64,000 bases of DNA from Chaunax sp. Z400 (GCA_037577475.1 CM075193.1:228501-292500); one strand, 5' to 3'; counted from the first letter of the stretch, positions 13,386 to 24,568 are shown. A program made the numbers and translations. The notes: generated by a model not told the origin, from the sequence alone.

Positions 13386-14554
13386 GCTGCAGCGGAGAGA
13401 ACACGGCGACCTAAAAACCCAGCTCACTGAGAGCGACTGCTCGCCGAACAGAAGGCTCATCCGAGTGTAAACACACACTGGGAATCACAGAGGAAAGAGT
13501 GTGAACACACACACACACGAGGCACGTGGACACGTGCACAAAGTCTCACACACACACACTCAGGTGAGGAAGTAGACGTGTTGGATCGCGACAAATATCA
13601 TAAAAAGTGACTTAAGCAAATATTCTGTCACTGAGGACGTTAAGATCCTGTGATGACAACAGAACCGTCTCCATGGCAACCAAGCAAAGGCAGTGAGATG
13701 CAGCTGTCTTGATATCTTGATTCATGAGCATACTGAATACACAAACAGTTATTATTGATGCTGTAACAGATATTTAAGGCGCATGTTGAATCATTCCTCC
13801 TGTTGGTACAGGATGAGTTTAAAGGAATCTAGTGAGATAAACTGAGTTTTACATTTTCACTTCATTACTTTAACGTGTAGCCGAGTATTTTTTACATTGT
13901 GGTATTTTTACTTTTACTCTTCGGCTGATGATGAGAAGTGACTTGAGGCAGACAGCAAGACACACACACACACACACACTTATAAAGGCTGGTATGTGTG
14001 TGTTTGTGCACACATGTACTCAGTGTCTGTGAGCGTTTAGCTGTGCGGCCGAGGGGATTGTGTGTTGTGGTTGTGTATAGTAAATATTTCTACAGCAGCC
14101 ATCATCTCGGCTTTATGTCAGAGTCCTCAGCTGTCAGCACAACACTGGCCGCCGGCAGAGAGAGAGACAAACCGAGTGGTCTACAGCGCTCTCATACAGC
14201 AGTGTGTGATATTAAGATGAACAGTGGTACCTAAGTACTGCAATTGCCAAATTGCTAATGCTAACATGCTAGCTCGACAGCTGTGAGAAGCAATAGCCAC
14301 GATTATTATGATACTGTTGGTGTGAATGACACATGAGCTGGTTGGCTACAGTTAGCAATGATAATGATGTCATGTGCTTTTTACAACCACAGTGAAGTTA
14401 GCTTTAGATTGGATATTTGACAGACAGTCACTCTGGAGAGTACAGACCTTTTTTACACAGAGACAGCTAATAGTGCCACAATGTAGACCAACTCAGCTCC
14501 CTCTTCATCACGATGGCCCAATACATCACCAGCTGATGATGCATCAAACCACCT
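13384..14554. other. Intergenic, no gene seen
   Basis: Contains short CA runs (13507-13519, 13549-13559, 13961-13979) and open frames up to about 80 codons without domains. Confidence 0.4.
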
Positions 14555-14800
14555 GTCATCTCATGCTCCATTTTCCCATCACTCGTGAACAAGACCCTGA
14601 GGAACCTTTACTTGAGGCAGCAACTCACCTCATGACCTCAGATTTGGAGGAGCTGACTCTCAAACTGTTCTAGCGCTGCTGAAAGTCACAGCCTGATGAG
14701 GACAACATAACCACATCATCTGCAAAGAAACGCAGTTCTGAGCTTCTCCTCACCTCGACTGCTCCGTGATGGATAGGGATAGAAGAACAACGACACTATG
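14555..14800 (-). mobile_element. Teleost LINE fragment (internal), inverted
   Basis: On the minus strand this matches an upstream part of the same fish LINE reverse transcriptase. The + strand blocks are CTCGTGAACAAGACCCTGAG, AAAGTCACAGCCTGATGAGG and CACATCATCTGCAAAGAAAC. The 58150-58200 region shares the end of this block (CAGTTCTGAGCTTC). The copy is short and broken. Confidence 0.65.
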
Positions 14801-15741
14801 TGTGCATCCGTACATCTATTTGTGAACATGATTACATTGTCTGTTTCAGCTGATCTTTTGATGTCATCCCTGCTGATGATGTATGTGGTTGTCTGCTGGG
14901 ATACAGTTCGGCTGTGTGCGTGTTTGTTGAGGCATACTGCATGTACTTGATGTTCTGGTACATTCTGACCTCTTGGCTGCTGGGGATCAGCATCCTTCAG
15001 GATTCAGACTGACTAGCTGAAGTCTGTCTCTTATGTTCAATGAGTCTCCAACTGGGTCTGTTAATAAACTATTGTTACGGTGCAGTTTCTGCGTATAATC
15101 ACTCTCCAATCAAAGAACATGTGCAAGTGTCCTTTTTTATAATAAAAATGATGTTCCTTTTAAATGATGTCAGAATCTGTTATGTTTCATAGGGACAAGT
15201 TTTCTGAGTGGAGATATTTCGATGGCAACAGCATCTTAGATTTTTAGAGGCTGAGGTTTAATTTGGTTGCATCATCGTTAGCTTCTGGACAACAGGCAGT
15301 CTCTACATGCTCATAGATATTTAATGTCAGTAACATTATGTTGTATACAACATCGTTGACCCAGAGTTAACTCGTATAGTGTCAGATTGTTGCTAACGTT
15401 AGCTTAGCTTGTTTTTCTGCTAACTTAAAATCCAGACATCCAATGACTAAAATCCTTTATCTGGTGAAAAGATAAATGGTTAGTTAGAGATCTAAAAAGT
15501 GACGTGACTGAAACAGGAAGTAGTCATCTGGAAATGTTTTAATGTCTGTCCAGATTGTGTGGTGCATGTTGTGCGTTAGGCCTGTGAGTCCTAGAGGAGT
15601 TCTGGACTCGGGGTTGAAGCAGGAATGTGAGCAGTGTTGGATTTACAGCCTCTTTTATCTCCTCGTGTTTGTTTTGACACTCCGACAGATTACAGCTCTG
15701 TTCTTGTGTAGCACTGTGTACGTTCTCCAAATGGTGTGCGA

Positions 15742-15797
<56 letters not shown>

Positions 15798-16732
15798 TGG
15801 TGGGGGGGTGTCTGTGCCCTAATTGTTGAATATTGTATGTGTGTATGTATGTGTGGAGATTACAGTGTGTTCTGTGGTATTAGAGGGCTTAAAGAGCGAT
15901 GTGCCGGTCTGATCTCTGAGTGTTTTCCTCGATGGTCTGGACACAGAGACCGGATGGAGCTGGACGCTCCTGTCGGCTGTTTTTAATATCATCTACTCTG
16001 ACACCAGATCAGGTGGAGCTCACACGTGTCACAGAAATCCATACAGGTCATGTAGAACCTGATGGAGACTGATGGTGAGCACAGCGTTGTTGTCAGGTGT
16101 TTGTTCTGATTGGATGAATTGGAGGTCATGTGACTTTGGTGTGATGAATCTAAAACAGAAAGTGAAGTGAGCTTGTCCTCTGTCCAAACATCTCATGAAT
16201 GAAAACTCTTCTCACTCTAGGCTGATTTAACTGTGTGTTCTGTGAGGTGTGACTGACACCTACTGGACACTTCATGACCATAAACTGGTTCACATGTCTT
16301 TGGATTTTGATAGAGTTTTGTGTAGTGGTGGATTCTTGTAACAGGGCCAGATTCTGGATCACTTTTTCACTTTCTTCATCACCGTAAGATTTGTAACATT
16401 TTGCTAATATCCTGACCAACTAGACGTCACTCAGAGAACACAGACCTTCCATAGTATGTCATCTGACCCCAAACCACCAGTCCCATGATGGTCTGAGCCT
16501 CATAATGTGACTCCTGGACCATGAAAACCTGCCTCTAGAATCTGGATAATATAATAACACCATGTGCTTGAAATAAGTACTCCTGACTACGATAAATGTA
16601 TATTTGTGTTTGTAGTTTTAATGGACTACAAAGACCATCAACACTAGCTGGTTGTCATTTGAGGTGGTGGTGGTGTAGGAGAGTCATGACCAGAGAGTAT
16701 TTACTTTTCCTCATACTCCTCTTCTTATACAG
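14801..16732. other. Upstream region of acyp2
   Basis: No coding exon is visible. A non-coding first exon and promoter of acyp2 should lie in or left of this stretch, because a pyrimidine-rich tract plus AG at 16731-16732 looks like a splice acceptor just before the start codon. I could not place the transcription start. Confidence 0.35.
15742..15796. repeat. (GT)n microsatellite
   Basis: About 24 GT units followed by a GGTGG run. Confidence 0.9.
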
Positions 16733-16757
16733 GGAAGGTTCTGTTTTCTCTGTCGGG

Positions 16758-16821
16758 ATGAGTGAACCAGCAGGATCCAGACTGGTTTCAGTGGACTTTG
16801 AGATCTTCGGTCACGTTCAGG
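16758..16821 (+). CDS. acyp2: acyp2 coding exon 1
   Basis: Encodes MSEPAGSRLVSVDFEIFGHV then Gln and the first base of Gly22; this is the first beta strand and the start of the phosphate-binding loop. The donor is GTCTGT at 16822. The open frame extends upstream to an in-frame ATG at 16686 that would add 24 residues starting MTREYLLFLILLFLY. A likely splice acceptor at 16731-16732 lies between the two ATGs, so the exon probably starts at 16733 and the short start is used. Confidence 0.9.
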
Positions 16822-19800
16822 GTCTGTATGTTCAACTCTGTTTTCTCTGTGAGCCATGGCTGTAAAATGATCCTCTGCTGCTTAATTTAGGAACGAGCAC
16901 TGCTGCTGCTCTTTCCTGCTGCCTCAGGCCATGTTATTAATGATTTATATAGAAAAGAAATAGAAAGTAAAAACATATAATGTATGAAATATGGTAGAAG
17001 TTAGAAAAGTTAAGACCTCTATTATAAAAATAACATAAAACAGCTAAATTAGTCTCATAAACAGGCTGTTCTGATTCATCTTTGATGTTTTCTGGTGACA
17101 TGTTTGAAGTTTCTCTCTCTTTTGAAATTTTGACAGGAGTATGTTTCAGAATGGTGAGTTTCTCTGTTTGTCCCCAAAAGTACTAATACCACACTGTAAA
17201 AATACTCTGTTACAATTAAAATCCTGCACTGAAAATGTTACGAAAAGGAACATTTCACCCAAACATCTAAATTCATTCATCATCTCCTCATACTGATAGA
17301 ATGTTGGGTGAAGTTTGTCCACCAAAATTTCTGTGGTGTCACAGTAACACAGCATTGCAGTCTCATTGTCTCATTGTCTCCCTGTGCCTCCTCTGTGTCT
17401 TGCTTTCACCTGTGTCTCATTGTCTCATTGTCTCCCTGTGCCTCCTCTGTGTCTTGGTTTCACCTGTGTCTCATTGTCTCATTGTCTCCCTGTGCCTCCT
17501 CTGTGTCTTGGTTTCACCTGTGTCTCATTGTCTCCCTGTGCCTCCTCTGTGTCTTGCTTTCACCTGTGTCTCATTGTCTCATTGTCTCCCTGTGCCTCCT
17601 CTGTGTCTTGGTTTCACCCGTGTCTCATTGTCTCATTGTCTCCCTGTGCCTCCTCTGTGTCTTGCTTTGACCTGTGTCTCATTGTCTCCCTGTGCCTCCT
17701 CTGTGTCTTGGTTTCACCTGTGTCTCATTGTCTCCCTGTGCCTCCTCTGTGTCTTGCTTTCACCTGTGTCTCATTGTCTCATTGTCTCCCTGTGCCTCCT
17801 CTGTGTCTTGGTTTCACCCGTGTCTCATTGTCTCATTGTCTCCCTGTGCCTCCTCTGTGTCTTGCTTTCACCTGTGTCTCATTGTCTCATTGTCTCCCTG
17901 TGCCTCCTCTGTGTCTTGGTTTCACCCGTGTCTCATTGTCTCCCTGTGCCTCCTCTGTGTCTTGGTTTCACCCGTGTCTCATTGTCTCATTGTCTCCCTG
18001 TGCCTCCTCTGTGTCTTGCTTTCACCTGTGTCTCATTGTCTCCCTGTGCCTCCTCTGTGTCTTGGTTTCACCTGTGTCTCATTGTCTCATTGTCTCCCTG
18101 TGCCTCCTCTGTGTCTTGGTTTCACCTGTGTCTCATTGTCTCCCTGTGCCTCCTCTGTGTCTTGCTTTCACCTGTGTCTCATTGTCTCATTGTCTCCCTG
18201 TGCCTCCTCTGTGTCTTGGTTTCACCCGTGTCTCATTGTCTCATTGTCTCCCTGTGCCTCCTCTGTGTCTTGCTTTGACCTGTGTCTCATTGTCTCCCTG
18301 TGCCTCCTCTGTGTCTTGGTTTCACCTGTGTCTCATTGTCTCCCTGTGCCTCCTCTGTGTCTTGCTTTCACCTGTGTCTCATTGTCTCATTGTCTCCCTG
18401 TGCCTCCTCTGTGTCTTGGTTTCACCCGTGTCTCATTGTCTCATTGTCTCCCTGTGCCTCCTCTGTGTCTTGCTTTCACCTGTGTCTCATTGTCTCATTG
18501 TCTCCCTGTGCCTCCTCTGTGTCTTGGTTTCACCCGTGTCTCATTGTCTCCCTGTGCCTCCTCTGTGTCTTGGTTTCACCCGTGTCTCATTGTCTCATTG
18601 TCTCCCTGTGCCTCCTCTGTGTCTTGCTTTCACCTGTGTCTCATTGTCTCCCTGTGCCTCCTCTGTGTCTTGGTTTCACCTGTGTCTCATTGTCTCATTG
18701 TCTCCCTGTGCCTCCTCTGTGTCTTGGTTTCACCCGTGTCTCATTGTCTCCCTGTGCCTCATCTGTGTTTCCTCCCTGTGATTTTCCGTTGTTCCAACCT
18801 GGTTGTCCCCCTGACCTCCTCCTGTCATCAGTTTCCCCTGTGTTCCTTGGGTTTTTAGCAAATTTACTCTTTTTCTTTTTTACTTCAGCTGTCTTTTGCT
18901 TTTTTTTCCTTTGTTTGTTGGATTTGTTCCTTGAACTTTTGGATTAACTGGCTACCGGATCTGTTGTTCCTGAGTTTTGAACTTATTTCATATGACATCT
19001 CTGATCTGCACCCCCTGCCTCTTGTGTTGTCTGCATTTGACTCTTGTATTTTGACACTAAATGTATCAATTAATACTTGATATTTGCACTAATAGCATCA
19101 GGATAGGCACCAAGCATCAGACACATTCAAAACTATGTGAAAATTTAGTTGGAAAATTTTCGAGTCCAGACTCTTCCTTTTCTGAATTTCTTGTTTTGTT
19201 CTGTTAAGAAAACTTTATTATATGTTCTTAAGGCTTTCTTTTCTGCCTCCCTGCAGTACACAGAGAAGGAGGGTCTACGTCTCGGGCTGGTCGGCTGGGT
19301 GAAGAACACTTACAGTGGGACGGTGGTGGGTCAGGTCCAGGGTTCTGCTGACATGGTGGAGGAAATGTGAGTGGGCTTTATTTGTGTGTTTCCATCTCAG
19401 CCACTAGATGGCGTCCTCTGCCTTCTTTACCCAGAAGGTTTCCCTCCTGTTTCAGTCCAAAACTGAACAGAATGACCTGATCAGAAACCAGTTCATGAAC
19501 CCATCACTGACACCTCTGTCCTCATCTCTCAATGACTTATTGGTAATAACCAATAATCAATCATGAAACTGAGGCTCTGCTTCTTTTTATGTCCTCTGTG
19601 TCTGCTGGGAGTGATGTCACCAGGGTGTGGACATCTCATTTACATGACATCACTGCCTCCAGGGATTTGTCTCACACACAAACAGAGTGTGATACTGTGA
19701 TATAATTCCTAGTGTTTGTTTTTGTCTCTGTGCAGCACCAGGTGGGTGGAGTTTACTGAGCCAGAGCTGCTTTAATCAGCTGACAATCCCAAAAAATAAC

Positions 19801-22800
19801 AAAATAAATATAAAACAGCTGAAGATGTTTTAAAATGGGTGTAAAGCCTGAGCCTGGAATGGAAGTCGAGACATGAATTGAGGTACTTCATATCTTTGTA
19901 AATGTACTACTTGTATTGAGTCTTAAATGAAGTGAGATGTGAATGTTACAGGTTTCATTTTAGTCTCTATTGAAACAGACATTTGGGGCCAAACGTCTCA
20001 TTTAGACTTTTATTCTATGTCTGAAGCTGGTGTAGGGATTTTATTCATAACATGTACACATCACATTTCTTAAAGAAGAACTGTTCTACAGAGTTTTTAT
20101 CTTTCTATCAGTGTGAAATCAGATTTTGCATCAGGTCAATGGATGCATGAACTTCTTCTGCATTAACATTTCTTTGTGTAACTTTAAATAAGGTCACCAA
20201 AAAACTTCAAATTCAGTCTTTATCTCCTTGTGCTAATGGAAAGTTTGTCAGTCCACAAAACATCTCTGGAGTAAAAATGTCAGAATTCTGCTGAACACCT
20301 GAAAAAGATGGAGATGACTTATTTAATTCTATGTGTTGACCTTTAAAGAGTTGATTTAAAATTAAATATTATGAATGTGTGAATCTGTGTAGTTGTTTAC
20401 GTCAAGATGCTAAAAGAAGGTGAGGAGAGGAGACGTCCATCTGTATGTTAGGGCAGAAGTTTGTTCTTCTTCCTGCTCCTCCATCGATCGTGGAACATTT
20501 AGAAGGACTCTGGGTTTGAAGTGTTTTACTTATTTTGTCAAATTAAACATTGAACTGAGCAAAACAAACAAATGAATGAAAGAGAAGAACAACAAACATA
20601 AAAAAAGACTGGTGTAACCCACGTCTCCTGAACATCCTACACTTCATCTTCACAATAGCCTCAAAGCTAAAACCGTTAGCATGCATCTATCGGAGCTGTG
20701 TTCTCATACAGTGACAGAAGATGGAATGTCAGATACGACAGAAGATCCTGTTGATGCAACTTTAATGTAGGTATGATCACGAGTTCTAGCTTCTAAACTA
20801 GCTTACATCTAAGCTAAGGTAGCTTAGAGTCTACAGAGAAGATTTTATCTTAAAAGAAGAATCAGCCTGGGATCTTCTGGAGTCTTGGATTTTGCCGTAC
20901 GAGCTGTATGGAGTCATTTTATGGTTGTGTTTACAACTAGTCTCCATCTTTTTCAGGTGTTTAGGAAAATGCTGCGATGCTATTTTACTGAGAAACTCCA
21001 GGAATGTTTGGTGAAACTTCACCTTAAGATCAGGATGATGAGATAAAAACTGAAATTCTGTTTTTGAATGAACTCCTTTAGGAGTTGGAGTGAAATGAAA
21101 TGAAACCTTCTTTTCCGTATCAGATCACATTTTTGGGGAATTTCACTGATGGGGATGAAACTCTACTATTTCCGGGATCTTCTCCGCATTAACAAGTTCA
21201 CCCTCGCATCCTTCCTGTCAACTCCACTTTCACCACGACCTCACTTCCTGCCGGGCGTGGGAAACAGGAAGCAGCTGTTCCTTCGGGTGGAGGAAGGGGG
21301 AGGGAGAGAACAAACAATCGGAAGGATGGAAGTTAGAGATAGAGAGAGAGAGATGGTGATGGGAGATGAACGAGTGGGTGGTTCACTCGTTTTCCTCAGA
21401 GATAAAAGAATTCCCAAAGAACGACTTACAGCCGATATCTCTATCGCCAAAATCTCTACAGCCAACATCTCTACAGCCGTAAAGGATGTTTGGATGTACG
21501 AGGCCATTAATGGATCTAGCTTTTAAACTGACATATTTATTTTCATACTTACCGTAAGAGGAACAATATGTATTTTTGATTTTGAGGTGAACTGTCTGTT
21601 TTAGTAAATGTGTCTTATTTCTCCGTGGTTTTGTCGAAAAGCTTCATTCAAGTGAAAGTTATCAGGAGTACAATGTTAATACTACTGACAGGAAACAGTG
21701 AGGGTCCTCACATGTATAGAAATATAACAGTGTGTGGATCACAGAGATGTGTGTGTTTGAGAGGAAAATAACAGCAGATTAAAAACCAACAAACGTCCAG
21801 CTGCTGAGATTTAACACTAAGCTGTGAATACAGTAGTTAGTAGGTCACAGAGCAGATCGGTCGACTGGAGAGAAGTTTTTTTTGCCAAATAAGAAAAAGT
21901 AGGACAGTTCATCTCTCCCTCTCCTCCTCCCCTGTTTTTCTCGTGCTCACTCCCTCTTTCTGGCTGAGCTTCAGTCGGTGCAGCTTCGTGGATCTGATCC
22001 CCTGAAATCTCCTCTAATCTACACACACACCATCAGAGTCATCACAAAAACACTCAAGTTAAATTTAGCTGCAGGACTGTTTGAATTTGCCATCATGCAC
22101 CTGGTTGTCCAGATGCTGGTCTGACCCCAGACCAGCTGGGTTCTCTCACTGTGAAAGAAGTAATCAGAGTACTCATCTCGTGTTTGTAATCAAAGTATTG
22201 TAGCATATTAATTGTTGCTTTAACGGAACAGCTCACCAAATATCTAAATTCAATCATTATGTCCTCCATGCTGATCTAAAATCAGGTGAAGTTTCTTAGT
22301 CCTCAAACATTTCTGGAGCTTCACAGTAAAACAGCATCGTGGCATTCTCCTAAACACCTGAAGAAGATGGAGACTAGTTTAAAAACACATGGAGAAGATG
22401 GAGACTAGTTTTAAAACACCTGAAGAAGGAAAAACACATGAAGAAGATGGAGACTAGTTTAAAAACACCTGAAGAAGATGGAGACTAGTTTTCAAAAACA
22501 TACATAAATGACTCCATACAGCTCGTAATCCAAGTCTGCAGAAGATCCCAGACTGATCTGAAAAGATGTTATTTACACCATTTTTAAGATATCATTTTTG
22601 ATTAGTTTTGTACCTCCGTCTGTTGACACTGACTGTAACGCTTTAGCTTCGAGGCTAAAGCTCCACAAACGTTTGGTGGACGGTGAAACTTCATCAGACT
22701 CTCCATCGGCGTGAGGATGAGGAGTTGAGGACTGAACCTCCGTCTGTGTCGTCCACAGGAGGGTGTGGTTGAGTAAAGAAGGAAGTCCATCCAGTCGCAT

Positions 22801-22873
22801 CACCAGAGCCTCCTTCACCAACCTGAGGACCATCGACAGGCTGGAGCTGTCTGGCTTCAGGACCCGCTTCTGA
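16758..22873 (+). CDS. acyp2: Acylphosphatase 2 (muscle type), whole coding gene of four exons
   Basis: Acylphosphatase is a small cytosolic enzyme that hydrolyses acyl phosphates such as 1,3-bisphosphoglycerate and phosphorylated intermediates of ion pumps. The exons are 16758-16821, 17137-17153, 19257-19366 and 22759-22873, with splice phases that fit exactly (1, 0, 2). Joined, they give 101 residues against about 99 usual for the family. The signature reads GHVQG-VCFRMYT (residues 18-29) and GWVKN (40-44). Arg26 and Asn44 are the expected catalytic pair, spaced 18 apart as in known members. The C-terminus has WLSKEGSPSSRI and ends SGFRTRF. VCFRMYT and WLSK-GSPSSRI favour ACYP2 over ACYP1, and sptbn1 downstream matches the human ACYP2 region. 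The start at 16758 is chosen by family length and has G at -3. Confidence 0.93.
17137..17153 (+). CDS. acyp2: acyp2 micro-exon 2 (17 nt)
   Basis: The exon is GAGTATGTTTCAGAATG, preceded by TTTTGACAG and followed by the strong donor GTGAGT. With the last base of exon 1 it completes Gly22 and then encodes Val-Cys-Phe-Arg-Met. These are exactly the residues missing between VQG and YTEKE in the two larger exons. It supplies Arg26, the catalytic arginine. Frame is kept only if it is included. Confidence 0.92.
17239..17360 (-). repeat. Dispersed repeat family A, truncated copy
   Basis: Block order (TTTCACCCAAACATCTAAATTC, shortened here in quotation to CATCTAAATTCATTCAT; then GGTGAAGTTTGTC; then CACAGTAACACAGCATTGC) matches the left part of the inverted copy at 22225. 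The element stops where the minisatellite begins. Confidence 0.65.
17361..18770. repeat. 46/54-bp minisatellite with 608-bp higher-order repeat
   Basis: About 28 units, each containing TCTCCCTGTGCCTCCTCTGT and CACCTGTG. Two unit lengths occur, 46 bp and 54 bp; the longer has an extra TCTCATTG. Variants (TTGC/TTGG, CACC/GACC, CCTG/CCCG) recur in fixed order. The rare TTTGACC variant is at 17667 and again at 18275, giving a 608-bp period of about five short and seven long units. All forward frames stay open for hundreds of codons, but their Ser/Cys/Leu/Pro products are not proteins. Confidence 0.93.
18771..19060 (+). mobile_element. Possible LTR-retrotransposon end (decayed)
   Basis: A T-rich stretch with TTCCTTGGGTTTTTAGC, GTTCCTTGAACTTTTGGATT and a final CCCCTGCCTC...GTCTGCATTTGACTC resembles the 3' part of fish Gypsy-type LTRs. 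The minisatellite to the left may have grown from this element. No paired LTR, gag or pol is visible. Confidence 0.3.
19257..19366 (+). CDS. acyp2: acyp2 coding exon 3
   Basis: Encodes residues 28-63 plus two bases of codon 64. It carries YTEKEGLRLGLVGWVKNTYS, with catalytic Asn44, and GQVQGSADMVEE. The acceptor is TTCTGCCTCCCTGCAG and the donor is AT/GTGAGT at 19367. The Asn lies on the second strand and orients the nucleophilic water in this family. Confidence 0.93.
19736..19775 (+). CDS. acyp2: Possible alternative last exon of acyp2
   Basis: A strong acceptor (TTTGTTTTTGTCTCTGTGCAG region, 19715-19735) is followed by an open frame in the phase left by exon 3. It reads ITRWVEFTEPELL then stop at 19773-19775. 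An AATAAA lies at 19803-19808. Splicing here would give a 76-residue protein lacking the C-terminal strands. Use of this exon is inference; it could equally be a cryptic acceptor. Confidence 0.35.
20185..20345 (-). repeat. Dispersed repeat family A, inverted short copy
   Basis: Has AGTCCACAAAACATCTCTGG, GAATTCTGCTGAACACCTGA and one AAGATGGAGATGACTTA unit, in the inverted order relative to 3957. It faces the copy at 20845, so the two could pair in the transcript. Confidence 0.6.
20845..21075 (+). repeat. Dispersed repeat family A, single-unit copy
   Basis: Shares GGGATCTTCTGGAGTCTTGG, GAGCTGTATGGAGTCATTTT, one ACTAGTCTCCATCTTTTTCA unit and GGTGAAACTTCACCTTAAG with the copy at 3957. Only one tandem unit is present, against three to five elsewhere. 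Confidence 0.75.
22225..22585 (-). repeat. Dispersed repeat family A, inverted long copy
   Basis: Complete inverted copy with about five internal units (core GAAGATGGAGACTAGTTT), ending CATACAGCTCGTAATCCAAG and GATCTGAAAAGATGTTATTT. It ends about 170 bp before acyp2 exon 4. Confidence 0.8.
22759..22873 (+). CDS. acyp2: acyp2 coding exon 4 and stop
   Basis: Acceptor GTCGTCCACAG. The first base completes Met64; the exon then encodes RVWLSKEGSPSSRITRASF followed by TNLRTIDRLELSGFRTRF and stop TGA at 22871. This is the family's C-terminal helix and last strand. The motif W-L-S-K-x-G-S-P-S-S-R-I is diagnostic of the muscle-type enzyme. Confidence 0.94.
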
Positions 22874-23182
22874 CCAACGAATCAAACCAACCCGGAAGAG
22901 CAAAACCACTGAGCGCTGCAGCTAGACCTGAGCATCATATCTGACAAGATTATTCATCTGTAGTTTTACTAGTGCTGGCAGGAGAAAACAGATCGAGGAT
23001 TATTAATAATCTGACGCTACAGAATCTGAATGCTAACATAGAATATTTTAAATCAGGAAATAGATGCCGTTTATTTCTTATGGGTAGCTTTTATGTTTTA
23101 TTTAAATGTTTCTAGTTATTTTGACCTTAATAATCTTAATCAGATATTGTAGTTTACTGGTTGTCTGTAACTTAATCCTTGA

Positions 23183-23188
23183 AATAAA
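23183..23188 (+). promoter_or_regulatory. acyp2: Candidate acyp2 poly(A) signal
   Basis: A canonical AATAAA 310 bases after the stop codon, the first one downstream. It implies a 3' UTR of about 330 bases. Confidence 0.55.
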
Positions 23189-23261
23189 AGAATTTTACAT
23201 CAGTTTGATCAACGAACAAAACTACTTTGTCTAAAGTACTTTACTACTTTTACTAATACTA

Positions 23262-23335
23262 CTCCTCCTCCTCCTCCTACTACTACTAATACTACTCCTC
23301 CTACTACTACTTCTACTACTACTACTACCACTAAT
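23262..23335. repeat. TCC/TAC trinucleotide tract
   Basis: Mixed CTC and CTA triplets over about 75 bases just past the acyp2 3' end. Confidence 0.85.
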
Positions 23336-24475
23336 TGTGTTCTCCACTGGCAGATAAATTCACTTGTTTGTTTCTTCTTAAATCTGTTTAATTCTTTTTT
23401 GTGATTTTTCTGAAAACCTTTTTGTAAATAGCTACCATACGATATATATATACACCAATCTATCATATCTAGCAGTCAATCATATCATCATATCTATCAT
23501 ATCTATCAATCTATCATACAGAGGAATAATAATCAGAAAAAGTTCTTAGAATTTGTTTTATTTTTCTGTACTGTTGGCAGATAATTGATTTTATTTTCAA
23601 TAATATTCAGTAATAGAAATTATATTTCAGTAATATTATTTCCACTAATATTTCCCCTGTTTTATTTCTTTGTCTTGTCACCTGACTGAAATCATCCTTC
23701 ACATGGTTTTAAAGGATAATTCCGTTTACTCAGCAGCAGGCTGTTGGTTTGAATCTCTATCACTGTCCCAGTGACATTGTTGTTACATAACAGCAGGTCA
23801 TGTGACCTGATTACCTGCCATCTGATCCAATTTATCCACAGCCAGAGAATCCCTGATTGGCTGCCACAGCAACAACAGAAACCCTGACACAGCAAGAGCA
23901 GAGCGACTCTGACTGTGTTTGTGTGGCGACCCACTGTCCCAGGAAACACCCAATCAGACGTCAGGACTGCTGCTGTGTTAAGTTTTATTGTAGGAAAAGC
24001 CAGTTTCACATTGGTACAAATAACTGAGCTAACCTCACCTCCACCTCCCCTCAAGTTTCCATTGTAGTAAAACCAGTTTTATATTTGTACAAACGTCCTG
24101 CATTTGACAAAACATCAGATTCACAGATCTGTTCAGTCGATCTTCCACGACTACTTAGGAATCCATCCAACAGTTAAACGGTGCACAATGTGGGTGTAAT
24201 GTTAGGCAAAGACACCTCACCTCCAGAAAGAAAACACCCTGATGTTTCCTGTGAACGTATCATAAAAACTCAGAAAGAAGACAGTGAGACTTTGAAATCA
24301 GGAAAAATGCTAAATCTTTGTCTGCCTAAAGTTAAAATAAAGTATTTTGTGTCTTTTTTTTTACATTTAAATAATCTTCCAGAGCTAAAATCAAAGATCT
24401 GACATCTGAAACTGTCTTTTCCCAGCCTGCTTTTTGTCCATAAATGCTCCCAAATACTCCCCCATAATCCTACAC

Positions 24476-24478
<3 letters not shown>

Positions 24479-24568
<90 letters not shown>

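Larger units (their letters stand above)
17154..19256 (+). other. acyp2: acyp2 intron 2
   Basis: A 2.1-kb GT-AG intron. Most of it is a truncated family A repeat, a 1.4-kb minisatellite and LTR-like sequence. The long open frames inside (up to 471 codons) are minisatellite artefacts. Confidence 0.9.
19367..22758 (+). other. acyp2: acyp2 intron 3
   Basis: A 3.4-kb GT-AG intron with a possible alternative last exon near its start and three copies of repeat family A. An open frame at 21149-21526 has no domain and no splice support. Confidence 0.85.

Noticed and set aside
17366..18781. 471-codon open frame rich in Ser, Cys, Leu and Pro, the longest in the window
   Set aside because: It is one of three overlapping open frames through a minisatellite inside the acyp2 intron; it has no exon structure, domain or composition of a real protein.
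21149..21526. 125-codon + strand frame in acyp2 intron 3
   Set aside because: No domain, no splice context, and it crosses a GA-rich stretch.
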